DNA from: Simmondsia chinensis
Taxonomy: Eukaryota > Streptophyta > Magnoliopsida > Caryophyllales > Simmondsiaceae
DNA length: 64,000 nucleotides
Assembly: GCA_018398585.1 (NCBI GenBank)
Contig: JAGTTD010000022.1
Coordinates: 10,145,501-10,209,500, forward strand
Direction of reading: 5' to 3'
Part shown: in pieces, positions 54,693-64,000 of the stretch
Layout of the letters: each line of letters begins with the position of its first letter
Position numbering within the stretch: position 1 is the first letter of the stretch
The notes under the pieces: model-generated
Told to the model about the DNA's origin: nothing
Database searches by the model: none
Seen by the model: only the letters and a program-made list of their open reading frames with translations
Program-made: the position numbers and the translations under genes

Positions 54693-54736
<44 letters not shown>

Positions 54737-54925
54737 TAATTGCAACTGCGCCCGTCATTTAACCTTGGGTTTCCTACGTACCCGTTTCGAGATCAAGTTA
54801 ATGTAGTTCTTAAAAAAGAACATCGAGATTTTCAAATTTAATTTTTAAGCATTTGTAGCCTCACCCAATTATTTATTTTGGGTTTCTTACGTGCTCCTTT
54901 GGAGATCAAGTTAACATAGTTCTTA
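54461..54925 (+). repeat. Recurring CTACGTACCC...GATCAAG...GTAGTTC cassette
   Basis: Three copies (54461-54503, 54761-54811, 54880-54925), and a fourth at 56861-56906, of a block with CCTACGTACCC, a T/G-rich gap, GAGATCAAGT and GTAGTTC. From memory, blocks of this type are seen in LTR regions of plant Tat/Ogre-type gypsy elements, which fits the gypsy RT downstream. Assignment is inferential. Confidence 0.5.
54698..54730. repeat. (AT)n microsatellite
   Basis: About 16 AT dinucleotides following CATGTTTGAT. Confidence 0.9.
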
Positions 54926-55254
54926 AAAAATAGAACATCAAAAATTTCCACTTTGATTTAAACATTTGCAAGTGCTCCAGAAATATTTTGTCTTTTTTTT
55001 TTTTTTTTTACCATAGCATTTAACAATTTTTTTTACTATTTTATTTAAAATATATAAATAAATAAATATGTATATATTTTCTTTTTAAAAAAAGGGATTT
55101 TTCTTTTAATCTAATTTTTTCCTTTTTTTTTTTTGTTAACGAAATTGTTGAGAAAATCTTACGGATCCAAATGAGGTTAATTGGAACCGTTAGGTTTCAT
55201 GGAATCGAAAAGTCCATTACAACAATTGAAACGAAAATGTTGAAATCGTTAGAT

Positions 55255-55600
55255 TTTGTGGACACATTAGAGTATATATAATTTGTTAGATCCGCTAGAA
55301 TCCATAGAACCGTTAAGGTTCATATAATTTGTTGGATCTGCTAGAATCCATGGACCTGTTAGAGTCCACATAATTTGTTGGATCCACTACAATTCATGGA
55401 CCCGCTAGAGTCCATATAATTTATTGGATTCACTAGAATCCATGGACCTCCTAGAGTCTATACAATTAGAATCTATAGACTTGCTAGAGTCCATATAATT
55501 TGTTGGATTCGCTAGAATCCATGGACCTGCTAGAGTCCATATAATTTGTGGGATCCGCCAGAATTTATGGACTCGCTAGAGTCCGAATTTTGACCCAACT
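55255..55600. repeat. ~47-bp tandem repeat with palindromic core
   Basis: Seven or eight units of the type CTAGAATCCATGGACC-GCTAGAGTCCATATAATTTGTTGGATCCG. Each contains the palindrome TCCATGGA and mirrored CTAGAATCC/GAGTCC arms. Units differ by a few substitutions and one is partly deleted. Non-coding. Confidence 0.8.
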
Positions 55601-55689
55601 TGGATCCTTTCGGTTCCGTTATTGGCATATCATCAAATCGTTTTGGCTTTTGTCACAAGTAACGTATTTTTAAGGTTTAAAGTGACATA

Positions 55690-56250
55690 GAGATTTTTTT
55701 TTTTTTTTTTTTTTTTTGGAATTTGGTTGGAGAGAAATCAAAAGTTTTCTCATGGCCAATTTGAGATAGGAAAAGAATAAGTAAATATTAAAAGTAAAGA
55801 ACGAAATCCAAAACAGGGCATGGAATATAGAAGCTTGTCAAAGAGAAATTGTATACCTTCTACAAACAATTAAAAATTTTATTTTTTAAAGTTGGCACAA
55901 GGAAAATTTTTTTCTTTGATTTAATTTTTTCTTCTTCTTCTCTTCCTCCTCCTCCTACTCTCTCTCATGTTCTTTTTTTTTTTTTTATTTTAATGCTTAT
56001 ATTTGATCTTTTTTTTCTTCCTTTTCTTTCTTTTTTTTTTTTTTTTTTTTTTTTGTCAATCTCCCTAATTTCTTTTGATATTCTCCTCTTTGATTTTTTT
56101 TTTTTGGAACTCTTATTTGTAGTAGAAGTGTGCTTCTCTAACCCCCACCCCACCTTCCCCATTTTTGCTTTGAGATTGGGGGGACGTGCATGTGGGATGG
56201 AGTTTAACTGCTCCCCTTTTTTTCTTTTTTTCCTTTTTAAATATGTATAT
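55690..56250. repeat. T-rich / polypyrimidine low-complexity tract
   Basis: Several poly-T runs (55691-55717, 55972-55986, 56031-56054 and others) with CTT/CCT stretches. Long open frames here (Phe/Ser/Leu- or Lys-rich) are composition artefacts. Confidence 0.8.
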
Positions 56251-56859
56251 ATCATTTTATTTTATTTTAATATTTAATTGGTCCAATGTTAATTGGGTTA
56301 GCATAGCCCAATATACCATCTTTTTTTTTGTTTTATTGTAGGTTTAGTTTTCTACCCATCATATTGAGCCCATATTCAATTATTATTATTGATTTAAGGT
56401 ACCCATAACATGTAATTCAACAAGTATTGACTACTTAAAATTACAAAATTTCATGTTCAACAGTTGTCCCCTCGAGTATTGTGCATGTGAACTCTTGAAC
56501 ACAGACAAGGTTTGACCTTGAAGTTAATCCAGTTTGGCTCTTGTGGTTTGTAAACAGAACCATTCATGTGTCACATAAAAATTTTAATGGGGATGAACAT
56601 GAAGTTGGTATAAGGTTACAAGGGCATGTTCCATTTCTTTTGGAGTTTGGATTTGAATTAGAATTGATTTGGGGTTGAACTTGACTTGGTAGTCTTTTGT
56701 CTTTTTGTTTGACATGCTATGGAGATGGATTTAAGCAACTTGTTTTGAGTACCTGGGTTGAGTTGAGCCATTTGAATTTTTCGCTTAGTGCCACTCTAGA
56801 TTTTAACAAGGGTAAATAGGAATTTATTTATTATTGCGGCTAGATCTAGTTCATGACTA

Positions 56860-58510
56860 GACTCCCTACATATCCTTTTAAGGAGTCAAGTCTTCCGTAG
56901 TTCATTACAACTCAACTACCCAGACTTCAGCCTTTTACAGAAAGTTTGGTGCCAAGAGCATCCCAATTGATGAGGGAAAATGGAATATGCACAAGGTTAC
57001 GGACTTTAAAGTTTTTCGATGACATTACTAACATTTTACAAATTTCACAAGAGGGCAGAGTTCTTAAGGCATATGTTACTGAGCCTATGACTCAAATGAC
57101 ATGAGAACAAGAAATCTTCAAAGAGGGTGAGCTAGCGCCACCTCATGTCTCAGCCCTTCAGAGATTGGGAAAACCTTTTGGGTCAAATTCCAAAAGCATC
57201 AATGTAAGAAAAGCCAAGGATAAAGGGTATATTGCTGAACCTATGACTTTGATGACGATTGAACAAGAAACCTTGAAAGATGATAAGCCAACATCTCCTT
57301 GTGTCTCGGTCTTTTAGAGGTTGGGAAAACCTTTTGGGTCAAATCCTAAAAGGATCAAGATGAGAAAAGCCAAAGATCAGGATTGAGGAAGAAGCAACAA
57401 TTGAAGTCTATTATCCTCAAATATGGCAACTCTAACAATGAACAAGCCGCACAAGTTAACGTTACATCCATTTCATATAGCACAGATTACGAGGGATTCG
57501 AGTGTTATTCCCATCCCAGTTTGTATTAAGGTGGACTATCATGTAACGTCATTCACAACGAGATTGCATCCAGTGAGGAAAGCCAATCTCCACAAGAAGA
57601 CCAAGTGAATCCAGATGTCCAAAACCATCCACAAGATTTCATTGAACTAGTTGAGCCAGCTCTAAGAGAATTAAAGGATGAAGGCCAAGCAACTGTCGAC
57701 GAGCTTCAAGAAACGAACCTGGGAACTGATGAGGATCCGAAACCAATTTTTGTCAGCTCCCTACTATCGGCCTAGGAAAAGATGCAATATGAAAAATTGT
57801 TGCGTGAGTATAGAGATGTGTTCACCTGGAGTTACCAAGATATCCCGGGATTGGATCCAAACGTGGCTGTGCATAAGTTGGTTTTATCCAAATACACAAC
57901 ACCAAAGAAACAATCGTAGTGACGCTTTCGACCTGAGTTGACTATTCAAATAAAGGCCGAGGTGGACAAATTGATAGAGGTTGGTTTTATTCGTGAAGTC
58001 CAATACCCGTCATGGCTAGCGAACATTGTGCCTGTGAGAGAGAAGAATGGGCAACTTTGCATCTGTGTAGACTTCTGATATTAGAATGACACTTGTCCTG
58101 AGGATAAATTCCCGTTACCAATCACTAAACTCTTAGTATATGCTACCATTGGGTTTAGTGCATTGTCTTTTATGGATGGTTTCTCTGCTTACAACCAAAT
58201 CAAAATAGACCCAGCAGACGAGGAGTTAACTGCTTTTCAGGCACCACAAGGAGTCTACTGTTACACTTTGATGCCCTTTGGTGTGAAGAATGCTAGAACA
58301 ACTTATCAAAGAGCCGTGACTGTCATCTTCAACGACATACTGCATGAAATTGTTGACTGTTGTGTTGATGACTTGGTTGTGAAGATCGAGAAAAGGGAGG
58401 ATCATCTTAATGACTTACGAGCAATATTCAGCCCACTTCAAGAACATCAGTTGAAGATGAATCCATTAAAGTGCCCTTTTTTTAAGCAAAGAATTTCTTT
58501 ACAAATTTTC
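56860..58510 (+). mobile_element. Ty3/gypsy fragment, sense (gag to RT)
   Basis: Plus-strand gypsy of the Athila/Tat-like kind. A gag-like region with an internal tandem duplication (57086-57378) is followed by the pre-RT and RT (57770-58510: YEKLLREYRDVFTWSYQDI-like and VGFIREVQYPSWLANIVPV, then 58163-58516). It ends abruptly in a T-run where an oppositely oriented gypsy fragment starts. LTR boundaries unknown. Confidence 0.75.
57086..57378 (+). repeat. ~145-bp tandem duplication in gypsy gag region
   Basis: Two adjacent copies share GAACAAGAAA-CTT-AAAGA, GAG(A/G)TTGGGAAAACCTTTTGG and AGAAAAGCCAA(A/G)GAT. The second copy has TTTTAGAGG where the first has CTTCAGAG, introducing a stop. Confidence 0.7.
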
Positions 58511-58516
58511 CATTAA
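58163..58516 (+). pseudogene. gypsy reverse transcriptase fragment
   Basis: 118 codons: MDGFSAYNQIKIDPADEELT (metal-binding Asp region), AFQAPQGVYCYTLMPFGVKN, ARTTYQRAV, then DCCVDDLVVK with both catalytic Asp (YVDD changed to CVDD), and LNDLRAIFSPLQEHQLKMNP, KCPFF. Upstream parts of RT (57950-58080) are in the same order but broken by stops. The C-terminal half is missing. Confidence 0.85.
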
Positions 58517-58700
58517 CACAAGAGTATATGATCTTGCGCTTGGAATTTGACAGTTCATAAGAACCCTTCGAATAGACCTTTGTGACAACATATGGTCCCT
58601 CCCACTTCGGCTCAAACTTGCCTCACGCCCTTCTGTTTATGGCAATCGGTTGCCTGATTGTGAGGACTAAGTCACTAATGGAAAATGAGCAAAACTTCAC
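58485..58700 (-). pseudogene. gypsy integrase C-terminal tail, antisense
   Basis: On the minus strand it reads KFEPKWEGPYVVTKVYSKGS followed by YELSNSKRKIIY and NGKFVKKF, the end of a gypsy integrase (the PKWEGPYVV motif is diagnostic). It directly abuts the sense RT fragment, giving a tail-to-tail junction of two truncated gypsy pieces. Confidence 0.75.
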
Positions 58701-58719
58701 CCTTTTATTAAATGCACCT

Positions 58720-61256
58720 AAGAAAGACGATCAAACAATTCCCAATCATGTTCCTTGTGGATCGGATCATCCATATAATAAACAAAGAGAAACTCCAGAT
58801 ATTTGATAGCTTTCTCTTTAAATTAGATCTCAATTCTAGCGACGGTTTCATTATATATCTTACAACTAGAATCCCTCTTTTTTTCAATCCAATTCCTCCA
58901 CCACTGCGAACCCCAGTTAGATTCAGGCATGATACACTTTTTATTTTTTTGAAGAACCCAAGTAATCTCTTTCATATCCAAGAAACAACACGAGAAATTG
59001 AAAAGCAGACCTAGTATGGTATCTCTTGGGATCCTGAATATGAGGTTACCAATAATTGTAACAATACTAATCCACATATATTTCTCTCTCATCAATCGGT
59101 ACTAGTTGAAGTAATGAAAATTTACATATTTTTTTGATGAGAAATAAATGTGAAAGGAAAAAGGGAAAGAAATTAGAAAAAAGAATCCCTATTGAGAGGC
59201 AAATTCTCTTCACTGCCTCCCTTTTCCTAGAAAGGGAAAGATGAATGGATGTATGGCTTTTTTGTTATTTGGAATAAATGTTTCACCTTCTCTATTTTAT
59301 GATGGAAGAGAATAGCCAATTTATTCCTATGGAATATCTAAGAACACAAAGATTTAATCTGAAATATCAACAAATTTGTGCAGAGTCAAAAGAAATAAAA
59401 AAGAAAGTTCAATTGTTCCTATTTTATCTCTATCGAATTTAAATATCTTTTAATATCATATTAGCAAATATAGTCATGATTCAATAGGTTAGGTCCACTT
59501 ACTTTATTATTTGTTGATTTTTAGACCCAATGCCAATGTGAGTTTTTCTATTTTTACTTGCTCCCCCGCCGCGATTGAATGAGAATGGAGAAGAGGCTCG
59601 TGGGATCGACCTGAGGGGGTAGGGATGGCTATTTTTCTAGGAGTGAACTCTAGGCGAATATGAAGCACATGGATACAAGTTATGCCTTGCAATGAAAGAC
59701 AATTCCGAATCCGCTTTGTCTATGAACAATGAAGCCATAAGTAATGCAACTATGAATCCCATGGAGAGTTCGATCCTAGCTCAGGATGAATGCTGGCGGC
59801 ATCCTTAACACATGCAAGTTGGATAGGAAGTGGTGTTTCTAGTGGCGGACGGTGAGTAACGCGTAAGAACCTGCCCTTGGGAGGGGAATAGCAGCTGGAA
59901 ATGGCCGCTAATACCCCGTAGGCGGAGGAGCAAAAGGAGGGATCCGCCGAAGGAGAAGATCGCGTCTGATTAGCTAGTTGGTGAGGCAATAACTTACCAA
60001 GGCGATGATCAGTAGCTGGTCCGAGAGGATGATCAGCCACATTGGGACTGAGACATGGCCCAGACTCCTACGAGAGGCAGCAGTGAGAAATTTTCAACAA
60101 CGGGCAAAAGCCTGATGGAGCAATGCCGCGCGAAGGTAGAAGGCCCACGGGTCGTGAACTTCTTTTCTCGGAGAAGAAGCAATGACAATATCTGGGGAAT
60201 AAGCATCGGCTAATTCTGTGTCAGTAGCCGCAGTAAGACAGAGGATGCAAGCATTATCTGGAATGATTGCGCGTAAAGCGTCTGTAGGTGGCTTTTTAAG
60301 TCCGCCATTAGATCCCAGGGCTCAACCCCAGACAGGCGGTGGAAACTACCAAGCTGGAGTATGGTAGGGGTAGAGGGAATTTCCAATGAAGTGGTGAAAT
60401 GCGTAAAGATTGGAAAGAACACCAACATCAAAAGCACTCTGCTAGGACCGACACTGACACTGAGAGATGAAAGCTAGGGGAGCGAATGGGATAGATACCC
60501 CAATAGTCCTAGTCGTAAACGATGGATACTAGGCGCTGTGCGTATCGACCCGTGCAGTGCTGCAGCTCACGCGTTTAGTATCCCGCCTAGGGAGTACGTT
60601 CTCAAGAATGACACTCAAAGGAATTGACGAGGCCCGCACAAGTGGTGGAGCATGTGGCTTGACATGCCACGAATCCTCTTGAAAGAGAGGGGTGCCTTCG
60701 GGAACGTGGACACAGGTGATGCATGGCTGTCGTCAGCTCATGCCGTAAGGTGTTGGGTTAAGTCCTGCAACAAGCGCAACCCTCGTGTTTAGTTGCCAAC
60801 GTTGAGTTTGGAACCCTGAACAGACAGCCGATGATAAGCCAGAGGAAGGTGAGGATGACGTCAAGTCATCATGCCCCTTATGCCCTGGGCGACACAGGTG
60901 CTACAATGGCCGGGACAAAGGGTCACGATCCCACAAGGGTGAGCTAACCCTAAAAACCCGTCCTCAGTTCGAATTGCAGGCTGCAACTCGGCTGCATGAA
61001 GCCGGAATCGCTAGTAATCGCCGGTCAGCCATACAGCGGTGAATTCGTTCCTAGGCCTTGTACACACCGCCCGTCACACTATGGGAGCCGGATATGCCCA
61101 AAGTCCGTACCTTAACCGCAAGGAGGGGAATGCCGAAGGCAGGGCTAGTGACTGGAGTGAAGTCATAACAAGGTAGCCGTACTGGAATGTGCAGCTGGAT
61201 CACCTCCTTTTCGGGGAGAGCTAATGCTTGTTGGGTATTTTGGTTTGACACTGCTT
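58720..61256 (+). other. Nuclear insertion of plastid DNA (rps12-trnV spacer to rrn16)
   Basis: About 2.5 kb collinear with the plastid inverted repeat: spacer sequence upstream of trnV-GAC (58.72-59.51 kb), the trnV-rrn16 spacer (from CCAATGTGAGTTTTTCTA near 59535), rrn16, and the start of the next spacer (CTAATGCTTGTTGGGTATTT). The trnV-GAC gene expected between the spacers is not seen, implying a deletion near 59520. Many C-to-T and G-to-A changes, including in invariant rRNA positions, are as expected of a methylated nuclear copy. The left edge is approximate. A mitochondrial origin of the plastid-derived DNA cannot be excluded. Confidence 0.85.
59757..61211 (+). pseudogene. rrn16: Decayed plastid 16S rRNA copy
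   Basis: Recognisable from GGAGAGTTCGATCCTAGCTC to GGATCACCTCCTTTT. It lacks about 34 nt of the highly conserved region between GGAGCATGTGG and CTTGACATGCC (junction at about 60657). It reads GACGAGGCCCGC for the universal GACGGGGGCCCGC, and the 530-loop is altered to GTGTCAGTAGCCGCAGTAAG. At about 1,455 nt it is some 36 nt shorter than a plastid 16S. It cannot be a functional rRNA gene, and it would be a misleading hit in 16S-based screens. Confidence 0.9.
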
Positions 61257-61259
61257 CAC

Positions 61260-61870
61260 TGTTAGGAACAGTGCCCTGAAATCCAGATTTATTCTGGATA
61301 TATTATTTTAATTAATAAATAAGATTGAAGTCCCAGTGGTTTCCTAGTCAAATTTGTGTATCTGAGCATTTATACTGGATGTGATTTTCTTTTGGGAAAC
61401 ATCCATGAGATGGGTGTAGTCCTCATACTACAATTTACATGTATGTTCTAAGTGGTTTATGAGACTAAGTCACAGATAGACTTGGAACAAATGATATGGA
61501 TTGTTGTTTTAAAGACTCGTAGTCGAAGACAAGTCTGGACCACTTGTATGTTAATACTATAACGAGACACTTTCGATGGCTTGTCTTGGTCATGTGGATG
61601 GAGATCTAAAAGTGTTAAGTCAGTGTGCTTGACACACTGACTTGGACCATGTGGGTTACTTATTTCTAGACTACTATCAGAGATGAGTGATTTACGTTGT
61701 ACTATTTGAACGATGACTCTAAATCCTAAGGGTATTCTGGACTTGTGCATGGAGCGTTAGTTACTTTGGTGTACTATAAGTAAGGTCTAAAACGAATGAC
61801 TAAAATCCCACGTACACTGGGTAGCGGTGTGAAGTGTGACAAGGATAAGGTATTCAATAGGGACTATCTG
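61260..61870 (+). repeat. Possible LTR or repeat fragment
   Basis: Begins TGTTAGGAACAGTGCCCTGA exactly where plastid homology stops. No coding frame. The style of the first bases suggests an LTR, but no second copy, primer site or end was identified. Confidence 0.35.
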
Positions 61871-62397
61871 CTGGGCGATTCGGGCGATAACCGCCCATCA
61901 CTAGGGCCGCTCACGACGGCACTCTGCTGGGCCTCTGTCGAGCAGCAACAACCTCACCGACCCCTCGGCTCCCTGCTGGGGGTGTTTCCGGCAACCACCA
62001 ATGACCGGTGAGGGAGAAATCACGTGAGGAGGGAGTTAGGGTTTGGGTCTTGGGCCACGATTGGTGGTCCCTTCGGCCGGCACTCATCTCAGGCGGCCTC
62101 CTCCTTCTTTCGTCTTCCTTCGGTGGCGGCTGTGGTGGTCGGATTCCAGCAAGACGCTGCAGGGCGATCGCAAGTCGCGATCTCTCTCTCTCTTCTCTCA
62201 TTCGATTTTTGGAGCTCTCGCTTGTAAGTCTCCATCGATCCTAGTCTAAATTGTCTTACTGCTTCATTGGTGGTGTTTGTGGGGCTGTTTGTGGCCGTAT
62301 TTTTGGCCGCCGCCGGCGTCCCTGGCGGCACTAAAACCCTAATTTTTGATTAGGGTTTTTTTTTCACTTTGGGGTCATTGTTTTGGACTCCTGCACC

Positions 62398-63907
62398 ATG
62401 TCTGAGGTCCGGGATGCTCATGTTATTGAGGATGGTTAAAGCCCGGATCCGGATGTGGGTGGCATGGCTGGTCCTTCTTGGGTGGATCGGGTGCGCTCAA
62501 CGGATCACAACGCCTTTCAGTATGTGAGTCCGGTTCTTGTTAATGGCAAGCTTGTGGGAGTCATTCCACGTGAGGTCTTCCAGTCAGGCAACGAGAAGTG
62601 GGAGAGTTGTCTAGTAGGTCGCTTGATTGGCACGGGGCTTGCTTATTCCCTTGCACAGGAGATTGCTACTTTTTTTTGGGGGGGGGGGGGGGGGGGGGGG
62701 GAGGGTGTTGAGTGCATTCTCTCTGACGGTGAAGTGTACTTTTTTTGGTTTCGCACTAAGGAGCAAGCCGAAACTGGGTTGATGGGTGGCCCTTGGTTCT
62801 TCAAGGGTGTGCGTATGTCCCTCCATCCTTGGAGAGAGGGGCTTACTTTACAGAAGAATTCTTCTACTGCTCCTATTTGGATTCGGGTTTCTGGTCTTCC
62901 TCTAACTCTTTGGAAGCCAGCTGGGATTAGTGTTGCCTGTAGTACAGTTGGCAAGCCCTTGTTCATGGACAAGGTTACCACAGATTGCACTCGTCTTGGT
63001 TAAATTCGAGTCTGTGTTGAGGTGGAGGAAACGGAGCCATTCCCTAGAGAGACCTTCATTGATATTGATGGTGTTCAGGTTAGGCTGGGCATCATGTGTG
63101 AAGCAATGCCCAAGCGCTGCCTGACTTGTATGGTGTTTGGGCATGACTGCTCGCCTCCTAGTGCTCGGGAGGCTCCTTCAACTACTGCTCCTGTGTTAGG
63201 ACCGAAAAAGAAGAGAAAAAACAAGAAGAAAACATCGGCTGTGGATTCTGGCGTACGACGGCGCGGGTGGAACAACCGGCTGTTGTGCCAGCAGCGGGTG
63301 TGGGTGGTGGCTCTGGCCCTGAGGGTGGGGCAGCCATTGCCCCTAGTGGGGGAGATATGACACAGGATGCCAGGCCCGAATTGGGCCTGGTTGCTGCTGC
63401 TTCCTTGGGGGACACTTTCAGTGTCCTTCTGCCCATAATGATGGCCTGTTGCAGTCCCATCTGGCTGTAGCGGGGGCTGGGCATTCCTTTTGCCTGGTCT
63501 CGGGTAATGGAGGACAAGTTGCATTGACTTCGTCCACAGAGTCGCCTCTCGAAGTGAGCCATGCCCAACCCATCAGTGGGTCTCCTGCCCGTTCCGGTTC
63601 TGACACTACTGCTAATGTTGAGGACGATTGCTCGACTGAGGACCTGAGTCAGGCTCTTGTTCCTGTTGAGGTTGAGGAGGCTCATAATGCTATTGTGGGG
63701 ATGTATGAGCCTATCGCTTGTATTGAGAGCCGGTCTGCTGAGACAGTACCTAGTATTGAGTCTCCGAACCGGTTCACTGCTTTGGCCAAGGAGCGTACTG
63801 GGGAGCCGTCTACTTCTGATGTTTCTACCGAGGCTGCTACTATTAACAGTCCTATTACACGCTCTATCGTCCGTGGTGGTGGTGGAGGCTGTGGTCATTC
63901 GAGATAG
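62398..63907 (+). pseudogene. LINE ORF1 (DUF4283 / zinc-knuckle protein)
   Basis: Nucleic-acid-binding ORF1 of a plant L1. In one frame from ATG 62398, with stops at 62437 and 63001: SWVDRVRSTDHNAFQYVSPV, REVFQSGNEKWESCLVGRLI, DGEVYFFWFRTKEQAETGLM (DUF4283-like), WIRVSGLPLTLWKPAGIS, then ETFIDIDGVQVRLGIMCEAM and a CLTCMVFGHDC knuckle that lacks its last ligand spacing. A 24-G run (62678-62701) inserts a Gly tract in the DUF4283 region. After about 63250 the frame shifts to 63449-63907, a Ser/Thr/Glu-rich C-terminus ending just before ORF2. Confidence 0.85.
62678..62701. repeat. (G)24 homopolymer in LINE ORF1
   Basis: Twenty-four G following T8. In frame as poly-Gly. Confidence 0.95.
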
Positions 63908-63921
63908 TTATCCAGTTCCCT

Positions 63922-64000
63922 ATGATAGGATGCCGGAATGTGAGGGGCTTTAATAACCCCGTTACTATCAGTGCTGTTCGTCGTTGGATCTCTTCCAGTC
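63922..64000 (+). CDS. LINE ORF2 start (endonuclease), truncated by window
   Basis: ATG at 63922 reads MIGCRNVRGFNNPVTISAVR then RWISSS to the window end. NVRGFNNP is the first conserved block of the AP-like endonuclease of plant L1 ORF2 (WN-RG). Open as far as seen. Confidence 0.75.
   Translation, partial: MIGCRNVRGFNNPVTISAVRRWISSS

Larger units (their letters stand above)
61900..64000 (+). mobile_element. Plant L1-type LINE, 5' part
   Basis: GC-rich 5' leader (61.9-62.4 kb, with TTAGGGTTT-type sequence), ORF1 from 62398 and the first codons of ORF2 at 63922, running off the window. As far as seen it is not 5'-truncated, which is unusual for LINE copies. ORF1 carries stops and a poly-G expansion. 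Whether ORF2 is intact cannot be judged here. Confidence 0.85.

Noticed and set aside
55849..56277. 142-codon frame with hydrophobic Phe/Leu sequence
   Set aside because: Produced by poly-T and pyrimidine tracts; no motif, and the reverse strand gives an equally artificial poly-Lys frame.
58823..59095. Minus-strand 90-codon frame ([14 protein letters not shown]...)
   Set aside because: Lies in plastid spacer DNA of the nuclear insertion; resembles hypothetical frames annotated in plastid spacers, not a nuclear gene.
59757..61211. A functional 16S rRNA gene or bacterial contamination
   Set aside because: Carries a deletion and mutations in universally conserved positions and is embedded between plant transposons; best explained as a nuclear copy of plastid DNA.
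61911..62331. Frames in the LINE leader on both strands
   Set aside because: GC-rich 5' leader; the supported ORF1 starts at 62398 and leader frames lack known motifs.

Overview
This is nuclear DNA from a flowering plant, probably a eudicot. The evidence is spliced plant genes with GT..AG introns, Ty1/copia, Ty3/gypsy, LINE and SINE elements, and a decayed plastid 16S rRNA insertion. There are no operons and no bacterial or phage features. Most open frames are remnants of transposable elements. I support two host genes.

Region 1 (1-31.4 kb) is one host locus buried in transposons. Three exons (4902-5413, 23686-23752, 31293-31392) encode a PAP/fibrillin protein, closest to plastid-lipid-associated protein 6 (FBN6). 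They are separated by introns of about 18.3 kb and 7.5 kb. An antisense copia element (1-~4876) abuts exon 1, which has no ATG. Exon 2 has one extra C, so the copy looks disabled unless this is an assembly error. Intron 1 holds an antisense copia element (6325-16923) split by non-autonomous LTR element A (9248-14571, TSD CAACC). It also holds a related rearranged element B (17563-23335), which contains a TRIM-like mini-element (21046-22109). Intron 2 holds an Au-like SINE (24098-24250) and a recent-looking copia (25099-30588, TSD CGGGA). Elements A and B lack gag-pol. Each carries a decayed reading frame opening with an RRM of the polypyrimidine-tract-binding (PTB) type, the most novel signal here.

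Region 2 (31.4-41.1 kb) has an intact intronless DREB-type AP2/ERF gene (33363-33986, minus). It also has a cluster of plus-strand SINEs with a 5S-rRNA-derived head and an Au-like tail ending in TTG repeats, and MITE-like DNA.

Region 3 (41.2-58.7 kb) is a transposon graveyard. It holds a complete but decayed copia element with TSD TCCAT (41155-47056, same family as the element at 1-4876), an antisense gypsy, a sense copia fragment, two blocks of diverged tandem repeats, and gypsy fragments on both strands.

Region 4 (58.7-64 kb) has a plastid insertion with a mutated rrn16, a possible LTR, and the 5' part of a plant L1-type LINE running off the window.

Calls rest on reading motifs, terminal repeats, target-site duplications and splice junctions by eye. 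No database search was run.
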